Positions 36,722-45,371 of a stretch of DNA of 64,000 bases are shown in pieces. Positions within the stretch are counted from its first letter, which is position 1, and every line of letters begins with the position of its first letter. This stretch comes from Caulobacter sp031457805. Lineage in GTDB: Bacteria; Pseudomonadota; Alphaproteobacteria; Caulobacterales; Caulobacteraceae. A program made the position numbers and the translations under genes. The notes under the pieces are model-generated. The model was given only the letters and a program-made list of their open reading frames with translations, was not told the origin of the DNA and made no database searches. The stretch is from positions 372,001 to 436,000 of the forward strand of contig NZ_JAVDXI010000001.1 of NCBI RefSeq assembly GCF_031457805.1. Reading direction: 5' to 3'.

Positions 36722-38095
36722 ACGCGCCACGGCCGAACCCGCGACGGCGCCGACCGCCGCGCCGCCTGCAGCGGCGAGGAAGGGGTTGACGTGCGAGACG
36801 TGCGTGCTGGCCGGCGGCGTATCGAATTCCATCTCGTTACGGCCGTAGTCCGTCAGCGTGCGGTACTTGCGCTGGCTCTCCGCCTTGCGTCGCGAGGCCG
36901 AGACGCTGCGCGACACGCCGACCAGAATGATCAGCGCCAGAAGCACCAGAGCCGCGCCCAGCAGGGTCTTGATCGGCGTCGGACCAAGGCCCGGCAGCGA
37001 GATCGAGCCGTTCAGAGCCCCCAGATCCAGCTTGTCCATGCCCTTCTTGGCGGTTTCCGGCAGCGCCGCGACGCGCTTGCTGATCTCGCCAAGCGAGAAG
37101 CCCTGCGGTTCCTTGGCGCCGGTCATCTCGACGCCAAACTCCGACTTCAGTTCGCCCTTGGCCTCCTGACCCGGTTTGACCTGCCAGGCGAAAGTCGTGG
37201 CTTCGCCCGGCTTGACGACGGCGGTTTGACGGCCGTTCGGCGTGATCTCATAGCCTTCGCCCTGCAGTTCGGCGTAGGCGCTGGTCTTCTTGGCCGCCTT
37301 GGTCAGACCAAGCTTGGCGGCTTCTTTCTGGATCATTTCGCCCAGAGTCGCGGGCAGCGAGAGCGTGACCTGGCCCGGTTGACCCTTACCGAGGCTTTCC
37401 GCCGTGGCCAGCACCGCGCCATTGGTGGCGGCCGGGGCCACGGCGGCTTGCAGTTGTTCGAGCTTGGTCACGGGCTTGGTCGGAGCGGGCGCGGCGACCG
37501 GCGCGGCGGCGGCGACCACGGGCGGCTTGGCCAGCGGCGCCGTCGGTTGGGCGGGCTGAGCCGCCTTGATCGGCGCCGGAGCCGGCGCGACCGTCTTCGG
37601 CGTCACGGGCTTCACGACGGCCACCGTCGCGGGCTTGGCGACCGGCTTGGCCGGAGCGGCCGCGCCATGCGTCTGCATCGTCGCGTGGACCCGACGGGGC
37701 GTCGCCGAGGCGGCGTGGCTTGAGACCTTTGGGTTCGGGATCGGACGCATGGCCGTGACCAGCGTTCCGTCCGGCCGACGCCAGGTCTTCAGATGAGAAT
37801 TGTGAGCCGGCGCCGGGGGGCGCGTCGAATCCGCTTGAGCCTGGGCCTGGGCTTGCGTCGAGGCGGCTGCGGTCGGACCGCCCAGCAGCCCATCCTGGGC
37901 CTGGCCAGCGTGGGGCGGCGGCGGCGCGCCCATCAGCTCCGGCGGCGCGGCGGCGCTCTGTTGACCGCTGGGCGGCGGCGCGGAGGCGACCGGGTCGCCA
38001 GCGCTACAGCCCGCGAGCGCCAGAACGCCGGCCGCGGCGGTCGCCAAGGCGGCCAAGCGTGTATTACGTCCAAACATCGGGTCCCCCGATCCCAT
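36131..38095 (-). CDS. Histidine-rich lipoprotein with internal membrane span, probable metal-binding protein
   Basis: The 654-residue protein has a signal peptide with the lipobox LALAGC (Cys about residue 30). Next come a Pro/Ala-rich region to about 215 and a small beta-rich domain at about 243-333 with QTAVVKPGEATTFAWQVKPG. A membrane span at about 376-396 (LLGAALVLLALIILVGV) follows, then a basic stop-transfer segment (SRSVSASRRKAESQRKYR). From residue 459 to the end it is built of HGHDDHGHG-type repeats, with about 73 His among 196 residues by my count. The basic segment after the span suggests the His tail is cytoplasmic. The ATG at 38095 follows a ggaggaa site; 38077 is an alternative. 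Metal binding is inferred from composition. Confidence 0.8.
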   Translation of the reverse strand: MGSGDPMFGRNTRLAALATAAAGVLALAGCSAGDPVASAPPPSGQQSAAAPPELMGAPPPPHAGQAQDGLLGGPTAAASTQAQAQAQADSTRPPAPAHNSHLKTWRRPDGTLVTAMRPIPNPKVSSHAASATPRRVHATMQTHGAAAPAKPVAKPATVAVVKPVTPKTVAPAPAPIKAAQPAQPTAPLAKPPVVAAAAPVAAPAPTKPVTKLEQLQAAVAPAATNGAVLATAESLGKGQPGQVTLSLPATLGEMIQKEAAKLGLTKAAKKTSAYAELQGEGYEITPNGRQTAVVKPGEATTFAWQVKPGQEAKGELKSEFGVEMTGAKEPQGFSLGEISKRVAALPETAKKGMDKLDLGALNGSISLPGLGPTPIKTLLGAALVLLALIILVGVSRSVSASRRKAESQRKYRTLTDYGRNEMEFDTPPASTHVSHVNPFLAAAGGAAVGAVAGSAVARHDDHGHGHDDHHGHDDHGHGHDDHGHDAHGHGDHGHGADLHAHAHPEPHAPAEHVSYVNPMVAAASASHNDHHGHDAAHGHDDHGHGHDDHGHGDHGHGHDDHAHGHDDHAHGHDHGAHHAHAEHTAHVTPTSHGDDHGHGHGDAHGHGHDDHGQDDHGHDAHGHGAHGHDDHGHHDDHGHGHHDAHHKEPEHAHH

Positions 38096-38184
38096 GTCAG
38101 ATTCCTCCGCAGAGCAGCGCTCGCGGACCACTGTTCACGAGAGAAGCACGAGCTTGCGACGAAATCAAAACGGTTAAGAGAGAT

Positions 38185-39021
38185 TCACGAAACGATTTCG
38201 TCCACCGCGCGAACTTTCGAGGCCTCGTAGAGTGCGATCGCGGCGGCGGCGGAAACATTCAGGCTCTCAAAACCGCCGGGCATCGGGATTTTGCCCAAGG
38301 CGTCGCAGTGCTCGGCGACGAGGCGGCGAACCCCTTCGCCTTCCGAACCCAAAACGAGCACTGTCGGCTGGGCGTCGAGCACAGCCTCCAGGCTCTCCTC
38401 GGCCTCGCCGGCCAGGGCCACGGCGCGCCAGCCGAGATCGGCCAGCTCCTCAAGGGCGCGGGATAGATTGACCACGCGCGCGTAGGAGACCTTGTCCACG
38501 GCGCCGACAGCGGTCTTGGCCAGCACGCCGGAAAGCGCTGGCGCGTGGCGATCCTGCAGGATGACGCCCTTGGCCCCGAACGCGGCCGCCGAGCGGAAGA
38601 TCGCGCCGATGTTCTGCGGATCGGTGATCTGGTCGAGCATGACCAGGAACCCCTTCGCCGGCGCGCCGAGCTCGGCGATCGTCAGCGCCTCGGGCTCGTC
38701 GATCTTCAGCGCCAGGCCCTGATGCACGGCGCCGGGCGGCAACTGCCTGGCGATGTCCTGGCTCTCCATGACCTGCAGGCACGCCAGCTTCTGAAGATGC
38801 GGCGCGAGTCGCTTGGCCCGGTCAGGCGTCGCCAGAAGGCGCTTTGGAGCAGGGCGTCGGGGGTTGGAAAGCGCGGCTTCGACGGCGTGAGTCCCCCAAA
38901 TCCAGTCCTTGGCGTCGCCTTGGCCTCTGGAAAAGTCGTTCTGTTTCCGTGGCTTGGAACGAAAATCGCGTCCTTTGGCAGAAGGGGCTTTCCGGTCGTT
39001 GCGTTCGGAATGAGAGGACAC
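38185..39021 (-). CDS. rlmB: TrmH/RlmB family rRNA or tRNA 2'-O-methyltransferase
   Basis: The 278-residue SPOUT enzyme methylates a ribose in 23S rRNA (RlmB, G2251 in E. coli) or tRNA. It has a basic, disordered N-terminus (KAPSAKGRDFRSKPRKQ), a substrate-binding L30e-like part, and the knotted SAM site: ITDPQNIGAIFRSAAAFGAKG, TVLVLGSEGEGVRRLV and ESLNVSAAAAIALYEA. RlmB is the best guess, but the exact target cannot be told from sequence alone. It is 89 bp upstream of the His-rich lipoprotein gene. Confidence 0.85.
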   Translation of the reverse strand: MSSHSERNDRKAPSAKGRDFRSKPRKQNDFSRGQGDAKDWIWGTHAVEAALSNPRRPAPKRLLATPDRAKRLAPHLQKLACLQVMESQDIARQLPPGAVHQGLALKIDEPEALTIAELGAPAKGFLVMLDQITDPQNIGAIFRSAAAFGAKGVILQDRHAPALSGVLAKTAVGAVDKVSYARVVNLSRALEELADLGWRAVALAGEAEESLEAVLDAQPTVLVLGSEGEGVRRLVAEHCDALGKIPMPGGFESLNVSAAAAIALYEASKVRAVDEIVS

Positions 39022-39194
39022 TATAAGACGCGCTCCGATTTGGGGCCCCGAGGGCTTCTCGGCCAGCCGGCGCTGCTCTTAGCATCGTCCGGCGACGGTC
39101 CAAGAAGCTTTTGTTTCGCATCGGCGTTTGACGGCTTGCCGTCGCTCGTCGAAGCGGATAAAGGCCGCCGGCTTCGGAACTCCATCGCGTGCTT

Positions 39195-39280
39195 GGGGGA
39201 ATGTCCCGAGTGGCAAAGGGGGGGGACTGTAAATCCCCTGGCGTAAGCCTTCGTAGGTTCGAGTCCTACTTCCCCCACCA
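39195..39280 (+). tRNA. tRNA-Tyr (anticodon GTA)
   Basis: The acceptor stem gggggaa (39195-39201) pairs with ttccccc (39270-39276), followed by A and an encoded CCA. The anticodon GTA is at 39229-39231 (ctgtaaa loop). The long variable arm and total of 86 nt fit bacterial tRNA-Tyr, and the T loop reads gttcgagtc. A TTGACGG heptamer at 39128 is a possible -35 element. Confidence 0.95.
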
Positions 39281-39387
39281 TGCGCGCGATGAGTTCCGGA
39301 AGGCAGCGCCCTTGAAAGACAGGGGGCGTCCCAGAGCCGAAAGACCGGGAGCCAATCGCGACCCCGCTAGCCCCTGAGGGTGATTGG

Positions 39388-39461
39388 GCGGGTATAGCAC
39401 AATGGTAGTGCAGCAGCCTTCCAAGCTGAGGATGCGGGTTCGATTCCCGCTACCCGCTCCA
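39388..39461 (+). tRNA. tRNA-Gly (anticodon TCC)
   Basis: The acceptor stem gcgggta (39388-39394) pairs with tacccgc (39451-39457), followed by T and CCA. The anticodon loop cttccaa places TCC at 39420-39422, reading GGA/GGG. The 74-nt sequence is very close in layout to E. coli glyT. It lies 107 bp after tRNA-Tyr and 54 bp before tuf, so one transcript may carry all three. Confidence 0.95.
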
Positions 39462-39515
39462 GCTCCCTAACGAGTTATTCCCAACAACCCAGCCGCCGGC
39501 GCGAAGGTAGAGACG

Positions 39516-40706
<1,191 letters not shown>

Positions 40707-40743
40707 TCGACCGATCCTCAGCACACGCTGAACTGATCTAAGC

Positions 40744-40780
40744 GAAGGCCCCGGAGAGCGATCTCCGGGGCCTTTTGCTT
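40744..40780 (+). terminator. Rho-independent terminator of tuf
   Basis: The stem ggccccggaga / tctccggggcc with a gcga loop is followed by ttttgctt, 40 bp after the tuf stop codon. Confidence 0.9.
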
Positions 40781-40807
40781 GGGGCGAAAAGCGGGGAAGG
40801 TGGCTGG

Positions 40808-41434
40808 ATGGCGATGATCACCGACCCTGACGACTACTTCCTCCAAGGCTGCGGTCGCTGCGCGCGGTTCGCGACCGCCGATTGCTCGACCCGCCCCTGG
40901 ATCGATGGCCTCAACGCCCTGCGCCGGCTTTGCCGGGATATGGGCCTGGCGGAGACGGCCAAGTGGGCCCATCCCTGCTACATGCACGCGGGTCGCAACA
41001 TCGCGCTGCTGGGCGCGTTCCGGAGCGACTTCCTGATCAGCTTCCTGAATGCGGGTCTCCTGGTCGACAGCGCGGGCGTCTTGATGGCCCCGGGTCCTAA
41101 CAGCCAGACCCCAAGCGTCATCCGCTTCACGACGGTCGCGCAGGTCGAGGCTCTTGAACCCACGATCCGCGCGTATCTGCGTCAGCTGATGGATCACGCC
41201 GAAGCGGGGACGAAGCCGCCCATGGTGGCGCGCGAGATCGGCATGCCTGACGAGCTTGTCGAAGCGCTGGACGCTGACCCTGTCCTGGCCGAGGCGTTTC
41301 ACGCGCTGACGCCCGGACGGCAGAGGAGCTATCTGTTCGCTTTGAACCAGGCCAAGCACGCTGCGACACGGATTGCCCGGATCGAGAAGTTTCGCGATCG
41401 GATCATCGCCGGCAAGGGCGCCCAGGAACGCTGA
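40808..41434 (+). CDS. YdeI/OmpD-associated family protein (DUF1801-like)
   Basis: The 208-residue protein has the DUF1801/YdeI fold: LRRLCRDMGLAETAKWAHPCYMHAGRNIALLGAF in the N-terminal half and a C-terminal GRQRSYLFALNQAKHAATRIARIEKF helix pair, the typical YdeI ending. The ATG at 40808 is used because the frame upstream lies in the tuf terminator. Function is unknown; family members have been linked to antimicrobial tolerance. It is a single gene following tuf. Confidence 0.82.
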   Translation: MAMITDPDDYFLQGCGRCARFATADCSTRPWIDGLNALRRLCRDMGLAETAKWAHPCYMHAGRNIALLGAFRSDFLISFLNAGLLVDSAGVLMAPGPNSQTPSVIRFTTVAQVEALEPTIRAYLRQLMDHAEAGTKPPMVAREIGMPDELVEALDADPVLAEAFHALTPGRQRSYLFALNQAKHAATRIARIEKFRDRIIAGKGAQER

Positions 41435-41484
41435 GGCTGGTCACAGCGAGTTTCGCGCCCAAGCAGAGGGAACACCAAACGCCA

Positions 41485-41608
41485 CCCTCTCCCAGCGGGA
41501 GAGGGCCGGGGAGAGGGAGTGGGGCCTTGGCCGGAGCGCCGGCAGGGCGGCGGCTTTGAAACCCCTCTCCCGACCGCTTCGCGGCCACCCTCTCCCTCTG
41601 GGAGAGGG
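41485..41608. repeat. Pair of REP-like palindromes
   Basis: Two 21-bp palindromes sharing ccctctccc / gggagaggg arms (centres agc and tct) lie 82 bp apart at 41485-41505 and 41588-41608, with a cggggagaggg partial copy between. This is the layout of REP/BIME elements found between genes in high-GC bacteria. They may fold on RNA and end tuf-side transcription, or be targets of a REP transposase. Confidence 0.75.
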
Positions 41609-41905
41609 AGCTCGGCGCCCTGAGCGCTCGGAATTGGCGGGGCTGATCCCAACGAAATCAACGCCTTGTCACTTTTACGCGCCAACTTATCCCCGGCGTC
41701 AAAACCCGCTCCATACTCAATGCATCCCCGTCGCGGGGGAGGGCGTATGGATCCGGCCCAATACGGCGGCGGGGCTAGGTTGAGCGGGGCCGCGTGGTCT
41801 CGAAGCGGTTTCGACCGGGGTCTGTTCGTTGGATAGATCCGGGATCCCGGAAGGAACCGTAGAGAGGCGAGCGCGGAGCGACAGGGCGGTGATCGTACAA
41901 GCCGC

Positions 41906-42127
41906 CTATCGTGGATCGTCGGGCTGGACACGGATGTAGCCGCTCCAGTTGATCCGCGCCCGTCCGGGGGCTCCTGGGGTCCCGAGCTGAAAGACGCTCA
42001 CGCCCCCCATCCTCACGGGCAAGAACAACCTGGCGGAGCGGAAGCGCGAGCCGAAACGCAAAACACATTCACGGTCTCCGGGTTCGCCCGGCCGCTCCGT
42101 CGCCTCCCCAGCACCTTCAGCGGTCAT
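41906..42127 (-). CDS. Possible small protein upstream of fdhD (weak)
   Basis: A 73-codon frame starts at ATG 42127 and ends near RINWSGYIRVQPDDPR. It is preceded by the fdhD-side intergenic sequence and has moderate third-position GC. I recognise no family. No good ribosome binding site is seen. It may be a chance frame, but it is the only reading frame in this gap with protein-like composition. Confidence 0.25.
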   Translation of the reverse strand: MTAEGAGEATERPGEPGDRECVLRFGSRFRSARLFLPVRMGGVSVFQLGTPGAPGRARINWSGYIRVQPDDPR

Positions 42128-42211
42128 GCCGCGTGAAGCGGCGGACGCGCGCCTGCTCGGCTGTCGCCACGGCCGCTGTACCGCCCGACGCCGTCGGAGT
42201 AGGCTCCCGTC

Positions 42212-43030
42212 ATGTCGCGTTCCGCCGTCGATCCCCGTTCCGCCCTGCAGTGGCGCGCCGATCAGGCCGCCCGGCCCATCGAGCGGATCACCCCTCAAGA
42301 GATCGCCGTCGGCCTGTCGTTCGATGGCCGGCCGCACACGGTGCTGATGGCCACGCCGGAGGATCTTGAGGACCTGGCGCGCGGCTTTGTCGTCACCGAA
42401 GCGGTGGCCGCCGCCCAGGACATCGCCGCGATCGACATTCGCACCGAGGAGCAGGGCGTCCTGGTCGATGTTCGCTTCCGCCCCGGGGCGGGCCCTCGGA
42501 AGGCTCGGCCGCGCAATCTGGAGGGCCGCTCCAGCTGCGGCCTGTGCGGGGTCGAGCGCCTGGCCGACGCCGTGCGGCCTCTGCCGGTGCTGGCGGCTTC
42601 GGAAACGGTCCTGGCGCACGCGGTCATCCCCCGCGCTCTGGAGAGGCTGGAAGCAGAGCAGGCTCTCGGCCGCCTGACCCGCGCCACCCATGCGGCGGCT
42701 TTCTTTTCCCCGGACGGCGATCTGGTGCTGTTGCGCGAGGACGTCGGCCGCCACAACGCGCTGGACAAGCTGGCCGGCGGACTGCTGCGCGAGGAGCGTG
42801 AGCCGGCGGCGGGCTTCGTCGTGGTGACCAGCCGCTGCTCGTTCGAGATGGTCGAGAAGACCGTGCGCCTGGGCTGTCCGATCCTGGTGGCGGTATCGGC
42901 GCCGACCGCCCTGGCGATCGATCGCGCCCAAGCGGCGAACCTGACCCTGGTGGCCCTGGCGCGCGCCGATGGTCACGCGGTGTTTGCGGGCGCCGAGCGC
43001 CTGACCGATCGGATGATGGAGCCGGCCTGA
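42212..43030 (+). CDS. fdhD: Formate dehydrogenase accessory sulfurtransferase FdhD
   Basis: FdhD carries sulfur from IscS to the molybdenum cofactor so that formate-dehydrogenase-type enzymes become active. The 272-residue product has the sulfur-carrying CxxC loop in GRSSCGLCGVERL, the conserved FFSPDGDLVLLREDVGRHNALDKLAGGLL and the C-terminal TRCSFEMV-like strand (TSRCSFEMVEKTV). It overlaps the next gene at its stop, the molybdoenzyme it presumably matures. Confidence 0.93.
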   Translation: MSRSAVDPRSALQWRADQAARPIERITPQEIAVGLSFDGRPHTVLMATPEDLEDLARGFVVTEAVAAAQDIAAIDIRTEEQGVLVDVRFRPGAGPRKARPRNLEGRSSCGLCGVERLADAVRPLPVLAASETVLAHAVIPRALERLEAEQALGRLTRATHAAAFFSPDGDLVLLREDVGRHNALDKLAGGLLREEREPAAGFVVVTSRCSFEMVEKTVRLGCPILVAVSAPTALAIDRAQAANLTLVALARADGHAVFAGAERLTDRMMEPA

Positions 43031-45318
43031 TGGCGGACGAGAAGATTCCCGGCGTCCGCCCCTATGACGCCCCCGCCGGCGGCTGGGGCGCCCTGAAGGC
43101 GGTGGCCGGCGCGCTGTCGGATCAGGAGACGATGATCGAAGGCGGCAAGACCCTGCTGCGGGCCAACCAGCCCGAGGGTTTCGACTGTCCGGGCTGCGCC
43201 TGGCCCGACCCCAAGCACACCTCGTCGTTCGAGTTCTGCGAGAACGGCGCCAAGGCTGTGGCCTGGGAGGCGACGACCAAGCGCGCCACGCCCGAGGTGT
43301 TCGCCCGCCACACCGTCAGCGAGCTGCTGACCTGGAGCGACCACCAAATCGAGGATCTGGGCCGGCTGACCGAGCCGATGGCCTATGACCCGGCCGACGA
43401 CCGCTACAAGGCGATCTCTTGGGACGAGGCTTTCTCGCAAGCCGGCGCGGCGCTGAAGGCCCTGCGTGACCCGAACCAGGCCGAGTTCTACGCCTCGGGT
43501 CGCGCGTCGAACGAGGCGGCGTTCCTGTACCAGCTTCTGGGCCGACGGTTCGGCACCAACAACTTCCCCGACTGCTCGAACATGTGCCACGAGCCCACCA
43601 GCGTGGGCCTGCCGGACTCGATCGGTCTGGGCAAGGGCTCGGTGACGCTGGAGGATTTCGACCACGCCGACCTGATCCTGTGCTTCGGCCACAATCCGGG
43701 GACCAATCATCCGCGAATGATGGCGACCCTGCGCGAGGCCAGCCGGCGCGGCGCGACGATCCTGGCCTTCAACCCCCTCAAGGAGCGGTCGCTGGAGCGG
43801 TTCGCCTCGCCGCAGGATCCCGTCGAGATGGCGACACTGGGCTCGACGCCGATCGCCTCGGCCTACTATCAGGTGACCATCGGCGGCGACGCCATGCTGG
43901 TCCAAGGCATGATGAAGGCCCTGCTGGCCATGGAGGCTCTGGAAGGCGGCGTCCTCGACCACGCCTTCATCGCCGAGCACACGACCGGCTTTGCGGCGCT
44001 GGCGGCGCAGCTTGAGGCCCTGGACTGGTCGGTGATTGAGGCGGGCAGCGGCCTGTCGCGCGCCCGGATCGAGGAGGCCGCCGCCGTCTACGCCAAGGCC
44101 AAGGCCGCGATCCTTTGCTACGGCATGGGCCTGACCCAGCATCGCGACAGCTCCGGGACCGTGCAGCAGCTGGTCAACCTGCTGCTGCTGAAGGGCAATA
44201 TCGGACGCCCGGGTGCGGGGATCTGTCCGTTACGCGGCCATTCGAACGTTCAGGGCGCGCGCACGGTCGGGGTCTGGGAGAAGCCGCCGGCCGCGCTCTT
44301 GGACTCGATCCGCGACGTCTTCGGCTTCGAACCGCCGCGTGAGCATGGGCACACCGTGGTCGAGGCCATCGCCGCCATGGAGCAGGGCAGGGCCAAGGTG
44401 TTCGTGGGCTTGGGCGGCAATTTCGCCGTGGCCGCGCCCGATCCGACCCGCACCTTCGCGGCCATGCGCAAGCTCGACATGGCCGTGCATGTCGCGACCA
44501 AGCCGAACCGCTCGCACCTGCTGGTCGGCAAGGCGGCCCTGCTGCTGCCGTGCCTGGGCCGCACCGAGATGGACGTACGCGGCGGGGTCCGTCAGGCGGT
44601 GACGGTCGAGGACTCCATGTCCATGGTCCATGCCTCGCGTGGTCTCAATGCGCCGGCGTCCGAGCACCTGCTGTCAGAGCCGGCGATCGTTACGGGGCTG
44701 GCTCAAGCCGTCTTTGGCCAGGACCCCTTGATCGACTGGGCCGGGCTGGCGAACGACTATGACGCTGTTCGTGAGCTGATCGCTCGCGTCTTCCCGTCGG
44801 CCTTTACGGACTACAATGACAAGGTTCGTGTTCCGGGCGGCTTCCGGCTGCCGGTCGGGCCGTCCGACCGCATATGGCGGACCGCCAGTGGCAAGGCCAA
44901 CTTCCTGGTCTTCGATCCCAAGGGCGGGGATCCGCGACGGGGCGATCCCGATGTGCTGCTGCTGACCACCCTGCGCAGCCATGACCAGTACAACACTACC
45001 GTCTATGGCCAGGACGACCGCTATCGCGGCGTGTTTGGCCGTCGCGACGTGGTTTTCGCCAACCCCGACGACATGGCGCGCTTTGGCCTGAAGGCCGGGA
45101 TGCAGGTCGATCTCGTGGCAGCCTTCGACGAGGGCGTGTCCCGCGTCGCGCGCGCCTTCACCTTGGTGGCGCGCGACATCCCGCCCGGCTGCCTGGCGGC
45201 CTACTATCCCGAGACCAATGTGGTCATCGCGCTGGACGACCATGACCGGCGCTCGGGCACGCCGGCCTACAAGTCGGCCCCGGTCAGGCTGCGCAAGCAT
45301 GAGGCAGGTCTCAACTAA
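43030..45318 (+). CDS. FdhF/YdeP family molybdopterin oxidoreductase
   Basis: The 762-residue bis-MGD enzyme belongs to the YdeP-like branch of formate dehydrogenase alpha subunits. Near the N-terminus CPGCAWPD and FEFCENGAK supply Cys53, Cys56 and Cys70 for an iron-sulfur cluster. The likely Mo ligand is Cys186 in CSNMCHEPTS, where E. coli FdhF has selenocysteine. C-terminal GMQVDLVAAFDEGVSRVARAF is the Mo-bis-MGD binding barrel. No partner electron-transfer subunit is adjacent. YdeP is linked to acid resistance in E. coli; the substrate here is unknown. Confidence 0.9.
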   Translation: MADEKIPGVRPYDAPAGGWGALKAVAGALSDQETMIEGGKTLLRANQPEGFDCPGCAWPDPKHTSSFEFCENGAKAVAWEATTKRATPEVFARHTVSELLTWSDHQIEDLGRLTEPMAYDPADDRYKAISWDEAFSQAGAALKALRDPNQAEFYASGRASNEAAFLYQLLGRRFGTNNFPDCSNMCHEPTSVGLPDSIGLGKGSVTLEDFDHADLILCFGHNPGTNHPRMMATLREASRRGATILAFNPLKERSLERFASPQDPVEMATLGSTPIASAYYQVTIGGDAMLVQGMMKALLAMEALEGGVLDHAFIAEHTTGFAALAAQLEALDWSVIEAGSGLSRARIEEAAAVYAKAKAAILCYGMGLTQHRDSSGTVQQLVNLLLLKGNIGRPGAGICPLRGHSNVQGARTVGVWEKPPAALLDSIRDVFGFEPPREHGHTVVEAIAAMEQGRAKVFVGLGGNFAVAAPDPTRTFAAMRKLDMAVHVATKPNRSHLLVGKAALLLPCLGRTEMDVRGGVRQAVTVEDSMSMVHASRGLNAPASEHLLSEPAIVTGLAQAVFGQDPLIDWAGLANDYDAVRELIARVFPSAFTDYNDKVRVPGGFRLPVGPSDRIWRTASGKANFLVFDPKGGDPRRGDPDVLLLTTLRSHDQYNTTVYGQDDRYRGVFGRRDVVFANPDDMARFGLKAGMQVDLVAAFDEGVSRVARAFTLVARDIPPGCLAAYYPETNVVIALDDHDRRSGTPAYKSAPVRLRKHEAGLN

Positions 45319-45371
45319 AGCGATTGTTAGGATGCTCTGGGCCTAAATGTCCGCTCTCCAGGGAGGGCCCC

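Larger units (their letters stand above)
41435..42211. other. 777-bp region without a confident gene
   Basis: This gap holds two REP-like palindromes (41485-41505, 41588-41608), a stem ggcgg / ccgcc near 41890-41915 and one weak small frame on the minus strand. The six-frame reading between 41610 and 41900 shows no frame with clear codon bias. I saw no tRNA and no recognisable structured RNA. Confidence 0.6.

Noticed and set aside
35861..37723. A 620-codon plus-strand frame opposite the His-rich gene, rich in Val, Met and Ala and looking like a membrane protein
   Set aside because: It is the mirror of His-Asp-Gly repeats on the other strand. The real gene has a signal peptide, lipobox, ribosome binding site and terminator; this frame has none.
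39281..39387. A tRNA-Thr gene between tRNA-Tyr and tRNA-Gly, expected by analogy with E. coli tufB
   Set aside because: No acceptor stem, anticodon loop or T-loop pattern can be found in these 107 bases.
41329..41931. A 200-codon minus-strand frame over the REP-like palindromes
   Set aside because: It runs through the palindromes and the end of the YdeI-family gene, with repetitive Pro/Arg composition typical of non-coding high-GC DNA.
43578..43602. A selenocysteine codon in the molybdoenzyme
   Set aside because: The position corresponding to Sec in E. coli FdhF is an ordinary Cys codon (CHEPTS), and no in-frame TGA occurs.
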